From NCBI GenBank assembly GCA_905233985.1, contig CAJOFA010000034.1, forward strand, positions 1-39,355: DNA of 39,355 nucleotides, given 5' to 3'. The translations under genes were made by a program, and so were the position numbers. This document shows positions 1 through 8,351 of the stretch, in pieces (the first letter of the stretch is position 1; each line of letters opens with the position of its first letter). A model generated the notes under the pieces. The model saw nothing but the letters and a program-made list of their open reading frames with translations, did no database searches and was not told where the DNA came from. The DNA is from an uncultured Prevotella sp. (GTDB lineage Bacteria; Bacteroidota; Bacteroidia; Bacteroidales; Bacteroidaceae).

Positions 1-195
1 ATCATGGACTTTAGCTCCTTCTTCAGTATTCTCATAACGTCGCATGGCTGCAAGGCTCCTTTGCGCCTTATTCCACTCTTGTATATCTACGCGTATGCCT
101 GTACATATATACATCTGCATTCCATTGCGTCTTATTTTGGTATAAAGGGGAGACTCCCCTGTTTCTCTTTTAGTTCTTAGAAAAAATTGTGCCAT
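1..195 (-). CDS. Tyrosine recombinase/integrase, N-terminal part (runs off window)
   Basis: The minus strand from 195 opens with ATG and stays open for 65 codons to the window edge. The protein starts MAQFFLRTKRETGESPLYTK and continues with an IRRNG...CTGIRVDIQEWNKA stretch. This is the usual beginning of the arm-type DNA-binding domain of Bacteroidetes phage-type integrases (beta-strand 'LYTKI', then 'TGIRV...EW'). The catalytic R-H-R-Y domain would lie beyond position 1 and cannot be checked. A TAnnTTTG box lies 22 bases upstream of the start. It suggests that an integrative element or integron-like gene abuts the T9SS operon. The family call rests on pattern recognition only. Confidence 0.75.
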   Translation of the reverse strand, partial: MAQFFLRTKRETGESPLYTKIRRNGMQMYICTGIRVDIQEWNKAQRSLAAMRRYENTEEGAKVHD

Positions 196-217
196 AACTT
201 ATACGTTTAACTGGGTG

Positions 218-225
218 CAAAGATA
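218..225 (-). promoter_or_regulatory. Bacteroidetes -7 promoter box (TATCTTTG) of the integrase
   Basis: On the minus strand 218-225 reads TATCTTTG, matching the TAnnTTTG consensus of the Bacteroidetes primary sigma factor, 22 bases before the integrase ATG. The surrounding sequence holds inverted copies of GGGTGCAA (about 213-263), which could act as an operator. No convincing -33 element was found. Confidence 0.6.
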
Positions 226-400
226 CACATTTTCTCCGAAAGTTGCACCCAATTTGCACCCATTTTTTGAAAGTTGGCGAAATTTTAACTTTTGAAAACT
301 TTCTTAATACAATTTGTAACTAATTGTATTTCAGTTTCTTATGATTTCCAAAGATTTCTGTTGATTTCATCTTCTTAAATCCAAGCCCATCCTGAAGCGC

Positions 401-430
401 AAAAGCCGAGATATAGTCTCGGCTTTTTTG
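401..430. terminator. Hairpin terminator between integrase and porP
   Basis: An 11-bp perfect stem AAAAGCCGAGA / TCTCGGCTTTT with a short TATAG loop is followed by a T run on the plus strand. No plus-strand gene lies just upstream inside the window, so it may insulate porP from read-through or act in a porP leader. Apart from this hairpin and the integrase promoter, I see no gene in 196-535. Confidence 0.65.
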
Positions 431-535
431 TTTTTCTGGGCTTTCACCAACGCCCCGGGGTCGTGGTTCTTGCGTCTTTTCTGATTTGCGAAGCATCGTA
501 TGCAATAAACGCGGCTGGAAAGCGTTATTATTACG

Positions 536-1477
536 ATGCGAAACGCAAAATACATAGTCGTATTCTTGTTGGTCGTGCTGGGTGTGCCGAAGGTGGCAGC
601 TCAGTATGACCCGTCGTTTTCGCACTATTGGGTGATGGAGACTTCGTACAACCCTGCCGCTGTGGGTAAGTCGAAGTTCGTGAACTTCGTGGGTGCCTAC
701 AACATGACGATGGTGGGTTTTGAGAATGCCCCGAAAACGATGTATGCCTCTGCCGACATGCCTTTCTTTGCTTTAGGAGCGTACCACGGCGTGGGTGCGC
801 AGTTTGTCAATGACCAGATTGGTATTTTCTCGCACAAGCGCCTGGCGCTGCAGTATGCGCTGAAGCAGTCGTTGCTGGGCGGTATGTTGAGCGTCGGTGT
901 ACAGGTGGGTGCGCTGAGTGAGAACATGGACGGCTCGAAGCTCGACATTGAAGACCCGTCGGACCCTGCTTTCTCTACGGGTGAACAGACGGGAACGTCG
1001 GTTGACCTGGCTGCAGGACTATATTATGTGCACGGTCCCTGGTATGTGGGAGCAAGCATCATGCACGCTACGGCACCGCTCATTGAACTGGGTGAGAAGA
1101 ACGAGTTACAGGTGGACCGTACATATTATTTGACGGGTGGATACAATATTAAGCTAAGAAATCCGTTCTTTACAATACATCCCTCAGTGTTTGCCCGTAC
1201 TGACGGCAGCAACTGGAGGGTGGACGCCGGCGCGCGCGTACAATATACGAACGATAACAAGATGCTCTATGTTGGCGCACAGTATAGTCCGACGAACTCG
1301 GTGACGCTGCTGGTGGGCGGTTTGTTTCACGGCGTACATATCGGCTACAGCTACGAGGCATACACCAACGGCATCAGTTTGGGCAACGGAAGCCACGAGC
1401 TGTTTGTGGGTTACCAGACGGAGCTGAACCTGACGAAGAAGGGACGCAACAAGCACCAGAGCGTAAGAATATTGTAA
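536..1477 (+). CDS. porP: T9SS outer-membrane protein, PorP/SprF family
   Basis: 313 residues. A signal peptide (VVFLLVVLGVPKVAAQ, cut after AQ near residue 23) is followed by the family's opening YDPSFSHYW and SYNPAAVG motifs and alternating beta strands to the end, as in PorP/SprF type IX membrane proteins. PorP-type proteins sit in the outer membrane and join the T9SS core or dock cargo. It is first in the order porP-porK-porL-porM-porN known from Porphyromonas gingivalis, which supports the call. The start at 536 places the signal peptide at the N-terminus; no better upstream ATG exists. The gap to gldK is 75 bases and contains a GC-rich palindrome. I am confident of the family and less so about which sub-role (PorP versus cargo-specific SprF) applies. 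Confidence 0.9.
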   Translation: MRNAKYIVVFLLVVLGVPKVAAQYDPSFSHYWVMETSYNPAAVGKSKFVNFVGAYNMTMVGFENAPKTMYASADMPFFALGAYHGVGAQFVNDQIGIFSHKRLALQYALKQSLLGGMLSVGVQVGALSENMDGSKLDIEDPSDPAFSTGEQTGTSVDLAAGLYYVHGPWYVGASIMHATAPLIELGEKNELQVDRTYYLTGGYNIKLRNPFFTIHPSVFARTDGSNWRVDAGARVQYTNDNKMLYVGAQYSPTNSVTLLVGGLFHGVHIGYSYEAYTNGISLGNGSHELFVGYQTELNLTKKGRNKHQSVRIL

Positions 1478-1512
1478 GCCCACCCCAACCCCTCCCGAGG
1501 GGAGGGGCTTGA
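1478..1512. repeat. GC-rich palindromic dispersed repeat
   Basis: Directly after the porP stop lies a C-rich then G-rich stretch with an 8-bp stem, CCCCTCCC (1489-1496) and GGGAGGGG (1500-1507), around a GAG loop. From memory, similar C-run/G-run palindromes are common in Prevotella and related genomes. A relative lies at 22520-22557. It sits inside the operon and has no T run, so it is not a canonical terminator. Confidence 0.6.
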
Positions 1513-1552
1513 ATACAAAAAAGGAAATAGAAAAGTGTAAAATAAGAAATAT

Positions 1553-3040
1553 ATGAAAAAGGTTTTTGATATGAAGATGCAAAAAGGCAGTTGGGCAAGA
1601 AGGCTTATACCTTTTTACCTTTTTACCTTTTTACTTTTATTGACGAGTTGCTTCGGTGGTCGTAACACGATGGCAAGCGGCGGTGAGGTGACAGGCGTGA
1701 GCGGTAGGCCGTTCACGGAGCCTACGCCTTATGGCATGACGCTCATCAAGCGCGGACACCTGAAGATGGGTATCGACGAGCAGGACTCGCTGTGGGGCCG
1801 TTCCACTCCTGTGCGCGACATCTCCGTAGAAGGTTTCTGGATGGACGAGACGGAAATCACCAACTCGCAGTATCGTCAGTTTGTCAACTATGTCCGCGAC
1901 AGCATCCTGCGTGAGCGTCTGGCTGACCCTGCATACGGTGGCGACGAGACTTACAAGATTGAGGAAGACAAGAACGGCGACCCCATCAAACCGCACCTCA
2001 ACTGGCGTAAGGCGTTGCCGAAGAAACCCAACGAGGACGAGGAACGTGCCTTCGAAAGTCTCTACACCTACAATCCCGTGACTGGAGAGAAGATGCTCGA
2101 CTGGCGTCAGATGAACTACCGCTACGAGATTTACGACTATACGGAGGCTGCCAAGCGCAAGTACCGTGAGAACCCCGAGGAGCGTGTCCTCAATACTGAC
2201 GTGCGCCCCAATCCCAACGAACAGATATGGATTTCGAAGGACACGGCCTATATTGATGACGAGGGTGTCATTCACCGCGAGACCATCAACCGTCAGTACA
2301 CCGGACCGTGGGACTTCCTGAATACCTATATTGTCAACATCTATCCCGACACGACGTGTTGGGTCAACGACTTCCCCAATGCGGAGAATGAGACGTATAT
2401 GCGTTTCTATTTCTCGAATGCTGCATACAACGACTATCCTGTGGTGGGCGTGACGTGGGAGCAGGCCAATGCTTTCTGCGCATGGCGCACGGAGTATCTG
2501 TTGAAGGGTCTTGGCCCTGCTGCCCGTTATGTGCAGCGCTATCGTCTGCCGACAGAGGCAGAGTGGGAGTATGCCGCTCGCGGCAAGGACCAGAACGAGT
2601 TTCCTTGGGATCAGGAAGATGTGTCGAACGAGGGTGGCTGTTTCTTTGCCAACTTCAAGCCCGACAAGGGAGACTACACACAGGACGGTAACCTCATCAC
2701 GTCGAAGGTGGGCATCTATCAGGCTAACTCGAACGGACTCTATGACATGGCCGGTAACGTGGCCGAGTGGACGAGCACCGTCTATACCGAGGCTGGCGTA
2801 GAGGCGATGAACGACATCAACCCGCAGCTGAAGTACAATGCTGCGAAGGAGGACCCCTACCGACTGAAGAAGAAGAGCGTGCGTGGCGGCTCGTGGAAAG
2901 ACCCCGAGAGCTATATCCGCTCTGCATGGCGCAGCTATGAGTATCAGAACCAGCCGCGTTCCTACATTGGCTTCCGCTGTGTGCGCAGTCTTGCCAACAC
3001 CACGAGCGACAAGATCAAGGTGAAGAAGAAAAAGCGTTGA
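1553..3040 (+). CDS. gldK: T9SS lipoprotein GldK/PorK (formylglycine-generating-enzyme fold)
   Basis: 495 residues, close to PorK/GldK (about 460-490). A lipoprotein signal with lipobox LLTSC (Cys at about residue 33) targets it to the periplasmic side of the outer membrane, where GldK forms a ring with GldN. The body is the FGE-sulfatase-like domain: ITNSQYRQFV near the start, YRLPTEAEWEYAARG in the middle, NGLYDMAGNVAEWT and the closing RGGSWKDPESYIRSAWR...YIGFRCVRS. The long insertion between residues about 115 and 260 is usual for GldK. The signal peptide is partly encoded by an 8-bp tandem repeat (1609-1637). A second in-frame ATG (1571) would still leave a signal peptide, so the exact start is uncertain. 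Confidence 0.95.
   Translation: MKKVFDMKMQKGSWARRLIPFYLFTFLLLLTSCFGGRNTMASGGEVTGVSGRPFTEPTPYGMTLIKRGHLKMGIDEQDSLWGRSTPVRDISVEGFWMDETEITNSQYRQFVNYVRDSILRERLADPAYGGDETYKIEEDKNGDPIKPHLNWRKALPKKPNEDEERAFESLYTYNPVTGEKMLDWRQMNYRYEIYDYTEAAKRKYRENPEERVLNTDVRPNPNEQIWISKDTAYIDDEGVIHRETINRQYTGPWDFLNTYIVNIYPDTTCWVNDFPNAENETYMRFYFSNAAYNDYPVVGVTWEQANAFCAWRTEYLLKGLGPAARYVQRYRLPTEAEWEYAARGKDQNEFPWDQEDVSNEGGCFFANFKPDKGDYTQDGNLITSKVGIYQANSNGLYDMAGNVAEWTSTVYTEAGVEAMNDINPQLKYNAAKEDPYRLKKKSVRGGSWKDPESYIRSAWRSYEYQNQPRSYIGFRCVRSLANTTSDKIKVKKKKR
1609..1637 (+). repeat. 8-bp tandem repeat (ACCTTTTT)n inside the gldK signal peptide
   Basis: Three exact ACCTTTTT units (1609-1616, 1617-1624, 1625-1632) and a partial fourth encode part of the hydrophobic core. 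Because 8 is not a multiple of 3, a change of one unit would shift the reading frame. Related arrays occur in gldN (5709-5732) and the DUF6029-type gene (11233-11251). Confidence 0.85.
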
Positions 3041-3044
3041 TGAC

Positions 3045-3078
3045 GGATTAGAGATAACGGATTAAGGATTAGAGATAA
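3045..3078 (+). repeat. Direct repeat of GGATTAGAGATAA between gldK and gldL
   Basis: The 13-mer occurs at 3045-3057 and 3066-3078, 21 bases apart, filling most of the 48-base gldK-gldL gap. It looks like another short dispersed repeat; no hairpin or T run is present, so transcription should continue into gldL. Confidence 0.75.
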
Positions 3079-3088
3079 GAAAACCGAT

Positions 3089-4021
3089 ATGACAAAATAT
3101 AGCAGTATCAATATCGTCTATCGCTTACAGAAGTGGATGGACAGCGTGCCGGGACAGACATTCCTCAACTATGCCTATAGCTGGGGTGCCGCAATCGTTA
3201 TTCTTGGTACTTTGTTTAAACTGACCCACACGAAAGGTGCCGACCTGATGCTTTGGCTGGGTATGGGTACCGAGGTTGTGGTGTTCTTCCTGTCTGCCTT
3301 CGACCGTCCGTTTGACAAGACAACAGACGGCATGGATTTGCCTACGCATCTGAACAAGGAGGGTGAGGAAGAACCGTCAGAGGTTCCTGTTAACGTAGAA
3401 GGTGCCTATGCCGGTACCGGCGGTGGTGGAACCATCATCATCGGTGGTGGCGGCAGTAGCAGCGGTGTTGAAGTCGCTGGCGGCAATGTCGTGGCTGGTG
3501 GTGGCACAACCATTATCGGTGGCGGTGGTGTCATCGGAGGCTTCGGTGGCAGCAGTAGGCCAAATGGGGCTTATGAGCCGAATGAGGCTGGAACTTATGA
3601 GCCCAATGGAGCTGAGGCTAATGAGACTGAGTCTTCCGAGACAACGAGGACCATTGATTTCTCTGAGAATACCGAGGGCCAGGCAGTTCATGTGCCGGCA
3701 TCGATACCACCATTGACGCCCGATATGACGGAGGCTACCAACGCTTATGTGGATGAGCTGAAGAAACTGACCGAAGTGTTGGAGCGTGTCTCTGAACAGA
3801 GCCGTCGCCTGACGACAGATTCGGAGGAGATGGAGAACCTCAACCGCACGTTGACGGGTATCTGCAAGGTCTATGAGATGCAACTGAAGAGCGCCAGCTC
3901 GCAGATTGGCACCATTGACGAAATCAATGAGCAGACACGCCACATGGCCGAACAGATTAAGGAACTCAACAACATCTATGCCCGCATGATTGAAGCCATG
4001 TCGGTAAAAGCAGCCATGTAG
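3089..4021 (+). CDS. gldL: T9SS motor membrane protein GldL/PorL
   Basis: 310 residues. Two N-terminal membrane helices (about 29-47 and 53-70) flank a short loop; Glu62 inside the second helix (GMGTEVVVFF) matches the conserved membrane glutamate of GldL that takes part in proton-driven rotation around GldM. A cytoplasmic part follows: a glycine-rich segment (about 109-155, with repeated TIIxGGGG motifs), acidic EPNG/EPNEA repeats (about 160-180) and a C-terminal coiled coil (about 215-305). PorL of Porphyromonas is also about 309 residues. The glycine-rich linker is the odd part. The gene lies 48 bases after gldK and the same distance before gldM. Confidence 0.93.
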   Translation: MTKYSSINIVYRLQKWMDSVPGQTFLNYAYSWGAAIVILGTLFKLTHTKGADLMLWLGMGTEVVVFFLSAFDRPFDKTTDGMDLPTHLNKEGEEEPSEVPVNVEGAYAGTGGGGTIIIGGGGSSSGVEVAGGNVVAGGGTTIIGGGGVIGGFGGSSRPNGAYEPNEAGTYEPNGAEANETESSETTRTIDFSENTEGQAVHVPASIPPLTPDMTEATNAYVDELKKLTEVLERVSEQSRRLTTDSEEMENLNRTLTGICKVYEMQLKSASSQIGTIDEINEQTRHMAEQIKELNNIYARMIEAMSVKAAM

Positions 4022-4068
4022 CACCTGTAGCTACCAGGCTATAGCATCTATTATAAAAAGAAAGAATA

Positions 4069-5634
4069 ATGGCAATCAAGAAGCGACCCCTAAGCCCGCG
4101 CCAGAAGATGATCAATCTGATGTATGTCGTCCTCATGGCTATGCTCGCGCTGAACGTCTCAACGGAGGTGCTCAATGGCTTCACCATTGTGGAGGAAAGC
4201 CTGAACCGCACCACCGACAATGCGACGAAGCAGAACAATGCCATCTACGACGACTTCGATGCACAGATGAAAGCCAATCCCGCCAAGGTGCGTGAGTGGT
4301 TCAACAAGGCGCAGCAGGTGAAGGCGATGAGCGATTCACTCTATAATTTCGCCGAGCAGTTGAAGTTGGCTATCGTACAGGAAGCCGACGGTGACGACGG
4401 CGACCCGCGCAACATTGTCAACCGTGAGAGTCTGGAGCCTGCCAACCAGATTATGCTTTCGCCCAGTCGTGGACAGGGTGAGGCATTATATCAGGCCATC
4501 AACAGCTACCGTGAGCAAATTCTGACGATGGTCACCGACTCTGTTCAACGCCGCATTATAGCCAGCAATCTGTCAACCGAACTGCCTGACAATGCCCTGA
4601 CTTTGGGCAAGAACTGGCAGCAGTATATGTTTGAGAACATGCCTGTGGCTGCTGCTGTCACGCTACTGTCGAAGCTGCAGAACGACGTGCGCTATGCCGA
4701 GGGTGAGGTGCTGCACACGCTGGTCAGCAACATCGACGTGAAGGATGTGCGTGTCAATGCGCTTAATGCCTTTGTCATTCCCAACTCACAGACGATTGTA
4801 CGTGGCGACCGCTTCTCGGCGAAGATTGTGATGGCTGCCGTCGATACCACCCGCACGCCCGACATCTATATCGGCGGACGTAAGATGGATCTGCGCGACG
4901 GACTCTATGAAATGGTATGTAGCCGTACGGGTGACTTTACGCTGGCGGGCTACTTGGAAGTGCTGAATAGCAACGGCGACAGGATTCGTCGTGACTTCGA
5001 ACAGAAATATACGGTGGTTGACCCGAGTGCTACGGTCAGCGCCGACCTGATGAATGTACTCTATGCGGGTTATAATAACCCCATCAGTGTCAGTGTTCCT
5101 GGTGTGCCCCTGACGAAGGTGCAGGCTACGATGTCGGGCGGTTCGCTGCAGGCCGTTGGTCCCGGTCGTTATATCGCCCGTCCCGGTGCTGTGGGCAAGG
5201 ATGTCACCATCACCGTTACATCGACCAATACCGGTCATCCGCAGCAGATGGGAACATTCACGTTCCATGTGCGTAAGTTGCCTGACCCGACGGCCTATAT
5301 CGCTACGACCGATGCCGACGGCAATGGCTCACGCTTCCGTGGCGGCGGTCTGACGAAGGCCCAGCTGATGGCTGCTGACGGTATCGGTGCTGCCATTGAC
5401 GACGGAATCCTCGACATCACGTTCAAGGTGCAGTCGTTCGAGACTGTGTTCTTCGACAACATGGGTAATGCCGTGCCGATGATCAGTGAAGGCTCGCGCT
5501 TCTCAGCCCGTCAGAAGGATGCGTTCCGCAAACTGTCGCGCAGCAAGCGCTTCTATATCTCACGTGTCACGGCTGTAGGTCCTGACGGCATCCAGCGTAC
5601 ACTCCCCGCCTCGATGGAGGTTATTGTGAAGTAA
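4069..5634 (+). CDS. gldM: T9SS motor/periplasmic protein GldM/PorM
   Basis: 521 residues, like PorM (about 516). It begins with a short basic cytoplasmic tail (MAIKKRPLSPRQKM), one membrane helix (about 14-32, NLMYVVLMAMLALNVS) and a large periplasmic region with all-beta domains, as known for GldM, which couples the GldL motor to the GldK/GldN ring. The A-rich AAAAAGAAAGAAT run directly before ATG 4069 is the typical Bacteroidetes initiation context and fixes the start. The stop at 5634 is 15 bases before gldN, so the genes are co-transcribed. Confidence 0.95.
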   Translation: MAIKKRPLSPRQKMINLMYVVLMAMLALNVSTEVLNGFTIVEESLNRTTDNATKQNNAIYDDFDAQMKANPAKVREWFNKAQQVKAMSDSLYNFAEQLKLAIVQEADGDDGDPRNIVNRESLEPANQIMLSPSRGQGEALYQAINSYREQILTMVTDSVQRRIIASNLSTELPDNALTLGKNWQQYMFENMPVAAAVTLLSKLQNDVRYAEGEVLHTLVSNIDVKDVRVNALNAFVIPNSQTIVRGDRFSAKIVMAAVDTTRTPDIYIGGRKMDLRDGLYEMVCSRTGDFTLAGYLEVLNSNGDRIRRDFEQKYTVVDPSATVSADLMNVLYAGYNNPISVSVPGVPLTKVQATMSGGSLQAVGPGRYIARPGAVGKDVTITVTSTNTGHPQQMGTFTFHVRKLPDPTAYIATTDADGNGSRFRGGGLTKAQLMAADGIGAAIDDGILDITFKVQSFETVFFDNMGNAVPMISEGSRFSARQKDAFRKLSRSKRFYISRVTAVGPDGIQRTLPASMEVIVK

Positions 5635-5649
5635 AAAAAAATATAAGAT

Positions 5650-6813
5650 ATGAGACAAATGGAAAGAATAGACTGGAAAGAGATAACGGTAAAGGGTATC
5701 TTGCTTGTTTGCCTTCTTGCCTTTTTACCTTTCGAGGGTATGTCACAGCCGGCATCACGCCGACGCCAACCGACGAATACGGACACGGAAACCTCTACTC
5801 CTGTTGTCGCGCCCACCCCTGCCAATACGACGAATCCGCGAACGACGACGAAACCGCGTAATAACACAACGGCGAAGCCGGCGAACAGCGGACAAGGTGT
5901 GTCGCAGCGTGCCCGGTTGATGTTCCCCACGGCTATTGACATGCCCGAGGACGTGGTATGGCGTCGCGACATCTACCGTGAGATAGACCTCACGCAGGAT
6001 GCCAATGCCGGACTCTACTATCCCGTGGAGCCTGTGGGACACGACATGAACCTCTTTACCTATGTGTTCAAGCTCGCACTCAACAACTATATCCCTGTCT
6101 ATGAGTATCGGCTCGACGGCAACGAGGTGTTCAGCGACTCTGCCAAGGTGAAGATGAAGCAGTTGCTCGATGACTATCACATCTACTATGAAACGCGCGA
6201 CAACAAGATACGCGTAGATAATAGCGACATCCCGTCGTCAGAGGTTCGTGTGTACTACCTGAAGGAGTCTGCCTACTACGACCAGTCGAACTCTACGTTC
6301 CACCGCAAGGTGCTCGCTATTTGTCCTGTGATGTTACGTGAGGATGACTTCGGCGGCGAGGCAGCCAAGTATCCGCTTTTCTGGGTGAAATACTCTGACC
6401 TGGAGCCGTTCCTCAGTCGTCAGACCGTGATGACGAGCAGCCTGAACAATGCTGCCACCATGTCGATGGATGACTACTTCACGCTGACGAAGTATGACGG
6501 CAAGATTTACAAGACGACCAATATGCTCGGTCGCACGCTGGCACAAATCTGTGACGGCGACACCGCCAAACTGTCGGCAGAGCAGCGCCGCATTGAGCAG
6601 GAACTGGCCGACTTCGAGCATCATCTTTTCAAGAATCCTGTTCAGCGCGACTCCACTGACAGCATCGGTGCCGCTTCCGACCAGCAGGAGCAGAAAGTGG
6701 ATAAAAAGAAGAAAAAACGTACCACACGTACCCGTGCCACACGTGACAATGACAGCAGTTCTTCGTCAAGCAGCAGTCAGCCACGTGTCAGCGTGCGCCG
6801 TCAGCGTCATTGA
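5650..6813 (+). CDS. gldN: T9SS periplasmic ring protein GldN/PorN
   Basis: 387 residues, somewhat longer than typical GldN/PorN (about 330-360). A signal peptide (GILLVCLLAFLPFEGMSQ) precedes a Thr/Pro/Asn-rich linker (about 38-80) and then the family core: DVVWRRDIYREIDL, NAGLYYPVEP, the Y-rich KESAYYDQ and ICPVMLREDDF. The extra length comes from this linker and from a basic, serine-rich tail (about 345-387: a KKKKKR run, eight consecutive serines). GldN pairs with GldK in the ring below the outer membrane. Part of the signal peptide is encoded by an 8-bp tandem repeat. It is the last gene of the T9SS operon; the next gene has its own promoter. Confidence 0.93.
   Translation: MRQMERIDWKEITVKGILLVCLLAFLPFEGMSQPASRRRQPTNTDTETSTPVVAPTPANTTNPRTTTKPRNNTTAKPANSGQGVSQRARLMFPTAIDMPEDVVWRRDIYREIDLTQDANAGLYYPVEPVGHDMNLFTYVFKLALNNYIPVYEYRLDGNEVFSDSAKVKMKQLLDDYHIYYETRDNKIRVDNSDIPSSEVRVYYLKESAYYDQSNSTFHRKVLAICPVMLREDDFGGEAAKYPLFWVKYSDLEPFLSRQTVMTSSLNNAATMSMDDYFTLTKYDGKIYKTTNMLGRTLAQICDGDTAKLSAEQRRIEQELADFEHHLFKNPVQRDSTDSIGAASDQQEQKVDKKKKKRTTRTRATRDNDSSSSSSSSQPRVSVRRQRH
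5709..5732 (+). repeat. 8-bp tandem repeat inside the gldN signal peptide
   Basis: TTGCCTTC, TTGCCTTT and TTACCTTT follow each other exactly (5709, 5717, 5725). This is the same period and nearly the same unit as the array in the gldK signal peptide. Confidence 0.8.
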
Positions 6814-6859
6814 TTTATAATAATACAAGGGGCGAAAGTGCAAAAAAACACACAAAATG

Positions 6860-6890
6860 TTGCAAGTGTCGGATAAAATGTTTACTTTTG
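6860..6890 (+). promoter_or_regulatory. Promoter of the first beta-barrel gene
   Basis: TTG at 6860-6862 and TACTTTTG at 6883-6890 are separated by 20 bases, a good match to the Bacteroidetes -33/-7 arrangement. The start codon lies 40 bases downstream of the box, leaving room for the A-rich leader. It separates this gene from the T9SS operon. Confidence 0.75.
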
Positions 6891-6930
6891 CCCCCAGATA
6901 TTCTTGTATTAACATTAAAAAGAAAGAATT

Positions 6931-7572
6931 ATGAAGAAGATTTTAACTACTATGGTTGCCGTTGCAGCGCTGTCCTTTGCAGCTCCGGCACAGGCACAGA
7001 CCAGCTTCGGTCTGAAAGGCGGTTTGAATGTCACCAATATGACGCTCTCGAGCGAAGAATTGCTTTCTGCATCAAACCGTGCAGGTTTCTTTGTAGGTCC
7101 GACGGTGAAGTTCACACTTCCCATCGTAGGTCTGGGTGTTGACGCTGCTGTGCTCTATGATCAGCGCGAGGCTAATCTGAAAGGTAATACAGGTGAAACT
7201 ACTACAATTACGCAGCGTAGCATCAATATTCCCATCAACGCACGCTACACCATCGGTTTGGGCGATATGGCAGGTGTCTATCTGGCAGCAGGTCCGCAGT
7301 TCGGCTTCAACGTAGGTGACACAGACTTCTCGCTGGCAGGCTTGACCAGTTCATCTACTTATGAGAACTACACCTTGAAGAAGTCTAACTTCAGCATCAA
7401 TGTGGGTGGTGGTGTGCAGCTGATGAACCACTTGGAGATAGGTGTAACTTATAATATTGCTCTTGGTAAGACTGGTGATGCTGACGTTATTGGTACGGCA
7501 GGCGATGCTATCAAGAGCGTGTTTGAGACCAACAACAACGCTTGGCAGGTCAGCGCAGCTTACTATTTCTAA
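6931..7572 (+). CDS. Outer-membrane beta-barrel protein (PorT/OmpA-like porin family)
   Basis: 213 residues. Cleavable signal peptide (MKKILTTMVAVAALSFAAPAQAQ), then TSFGLKGGLNVTNM, the usual opening strand of Bacteroidetes 8-stranded barrels, and alternating strands ending in the outer-membrane-type terminus QVSAAYYF with a final Phe. Inner motifs such as INIPINARY and VYLAAGPQFGFNVG are typical. The role is probably structural or a small channel; no enzymatic motif is visible. It has its own promoter (6860-6890) and a strong A-rich initiation region. The next gene encodes a protein of the same fold 46 bases downstream. Confidence 0.85.
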   Translation: MKKILTTMVAVAALSFAAPAQAQTSFGLKGGLNVTNMTLSSEELLSASNRAGFFVGPTVKFTLPIVGLGVDAAVLYDQREANLKGNTGETTTITQRSINIPINARYTIGLGDMAGVYLAAGPQFGFNVGDTDFSLAGLTSSSTYENYTLKKSNFSINVGGGVQLMNHLEIGVTYNIALGKTGDADVIGTAGDAIKSVFETNNNAWQVSAAYYF

Positions 7573-7618
7573 ACAGCTAGTTTTTTAATATTAGTTATAC
7601 AATTAAAAAGAAAAGATT

Positions 7619-8278
7619 ATGAAGAAAATAATGATGGCAGTGCTGTTCGCTGCTTTTGGCGCAACGGCTGCGATGGCACAGAGTGCTGCTGGTGAGGTGT
7701 ACCTGAAGCCTATGGCTGGTGGAACGCTCACGACACTAACTAAGGCTGACAACTCTAAGATGAAGCTTGGCTTCGTCGGTGGTGGTGAGCTTGGTTATCA
7801 GATTACGGAGCAGTTTGCTGTGACGGCAGGCGCATTGTTCACGATGCAGGGTACAGGTCTTAAAGATGCCGATAATGTGAAAGATGCCAAGTTGGATCTT
7901 ACCTATATGAATGTTCCCGTCATGGTTAACTACTATGTGGCTCCTGGTCTGGCAATCAAGGCTGGTGTTCAGCCGGGCTTCCTGCTTACGGCAAAGTACA
8001 AGGCTACAACATTTGAAGGTGAAGAAAGTAGGGAAGTAAAAGCTGATTACGATTTAAAGGACGCAATGAAGAAGTTTGACTTCTCTATTCCTGTTGGTAT
8101 CTCTTACGAGTTTGACGATTTTGTCATCGACGCCCGTTATATCTTCGGACTTTCGAAGGTTGCGAAAGAAGCAGGAACGACAGTCTCTTTTTCGGAAACT
8201 GGGCATACAGAACTTGACAATAGTTCCTCTCGCAACAGCGTCATCATGTTGACCTTCGGTTACAAGATTCCCCTCTAA
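7619..8278 (+). CDS. Outer-membrane beta-barrel protein
   Basis: 219 residues. Signal peptide (MKKIMMAVLFAAFGATAAMAQ), then a barrel with motifs of the same family as the preceding gene: GFVGGGELGYQI, LTYMNVPVMVNYYV, GLAIKAGVQPGFLL and SIPVGISYEF..IDARY. The last residues MLTFGYKIPL end less typically than a terminal aromatic. An extracellular loop appears to be charged (about residues 130-150). It follows its paralogue by 46 bases with another A-rich initiation region, so the two are likely co-transcribed up to the terminator at 8298-8334. Function beyond an outer-membrane barrel is unknown. Confidence 0.82.
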   Translation: MKKIMMAVLFAAFGATAAMAQSAAGEVYLKPMAGGTLTTLTKADNSKMKLGFVGGGELGYQITEQFAVTAGALFTMQGTGLKDADNVKDAKLDLTYMNVPVMVNYYVAPGLAIKAGVQPGFLLTAKYKATTFEGEESREVKADYDLKDAMKKFDFSIPVGISYEFDDFVIDARYIFGLSKVAKEAGTTVSFSETGHTELDNSSSRNSVIMLTFGYKIPL

Positions 8279-8297
8279 ATATTAGTGGAAATGAATA

Positions 8298-8334
8298 AAA
8301 AATGAAGCAAGTATGAGCTTGCTTCATTTTTTTT
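8298..8334 (+). terminator. Rho-independent terminator after the beta-barrel pair
   Basis: An 11-bp stem, AATGAAGCAAG (8301-8311) and CTTGCTTCATT (8318-8328), loop TATGAG, is followed by a run of T to 8334. The T run ends three bases before the priA promoter box. Confidence 0.85.
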
Positions 8335-8337
8335 ATG

Positions 8338-8345
8338 TACCTTTG
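8338..8345 (+). promoter_or_regulatory. -7 promoter box of priA, start codon 7 bases away
   Basis: TACCTTTG matches TAnnTTTG. Only CACTCC separates it from ATG at 8352. Transcription in this class of promoter starts several bases after the box, so the priA message should have almost no 5' leader. The box also shows that the longer reading frame starting at 8313 cannot be the real start. Confidence 0.7.
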
Positions 8346-8351
8346 CACTCC

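Noticed and set aside
320..625. Minus-strand reading frame of 101 residues upstream of porP
   Set aside because: It overlaps the porP start and crosses the hairpin terminator at 401-430; composition is not protein-like and no promoter was found.
1609..1637. Sequencing or assembly artefact as the cause of the 8-bp repeats
   Set aside because: Two other genes carry the same unit in the same structural position with intact frames, so a pure artefact is unlikely.
8313..8351. Longer N-terminus for PriA
   Set aside because: It would include a terminator stem and the promoter box; PriA homologues start near MSFVDV.
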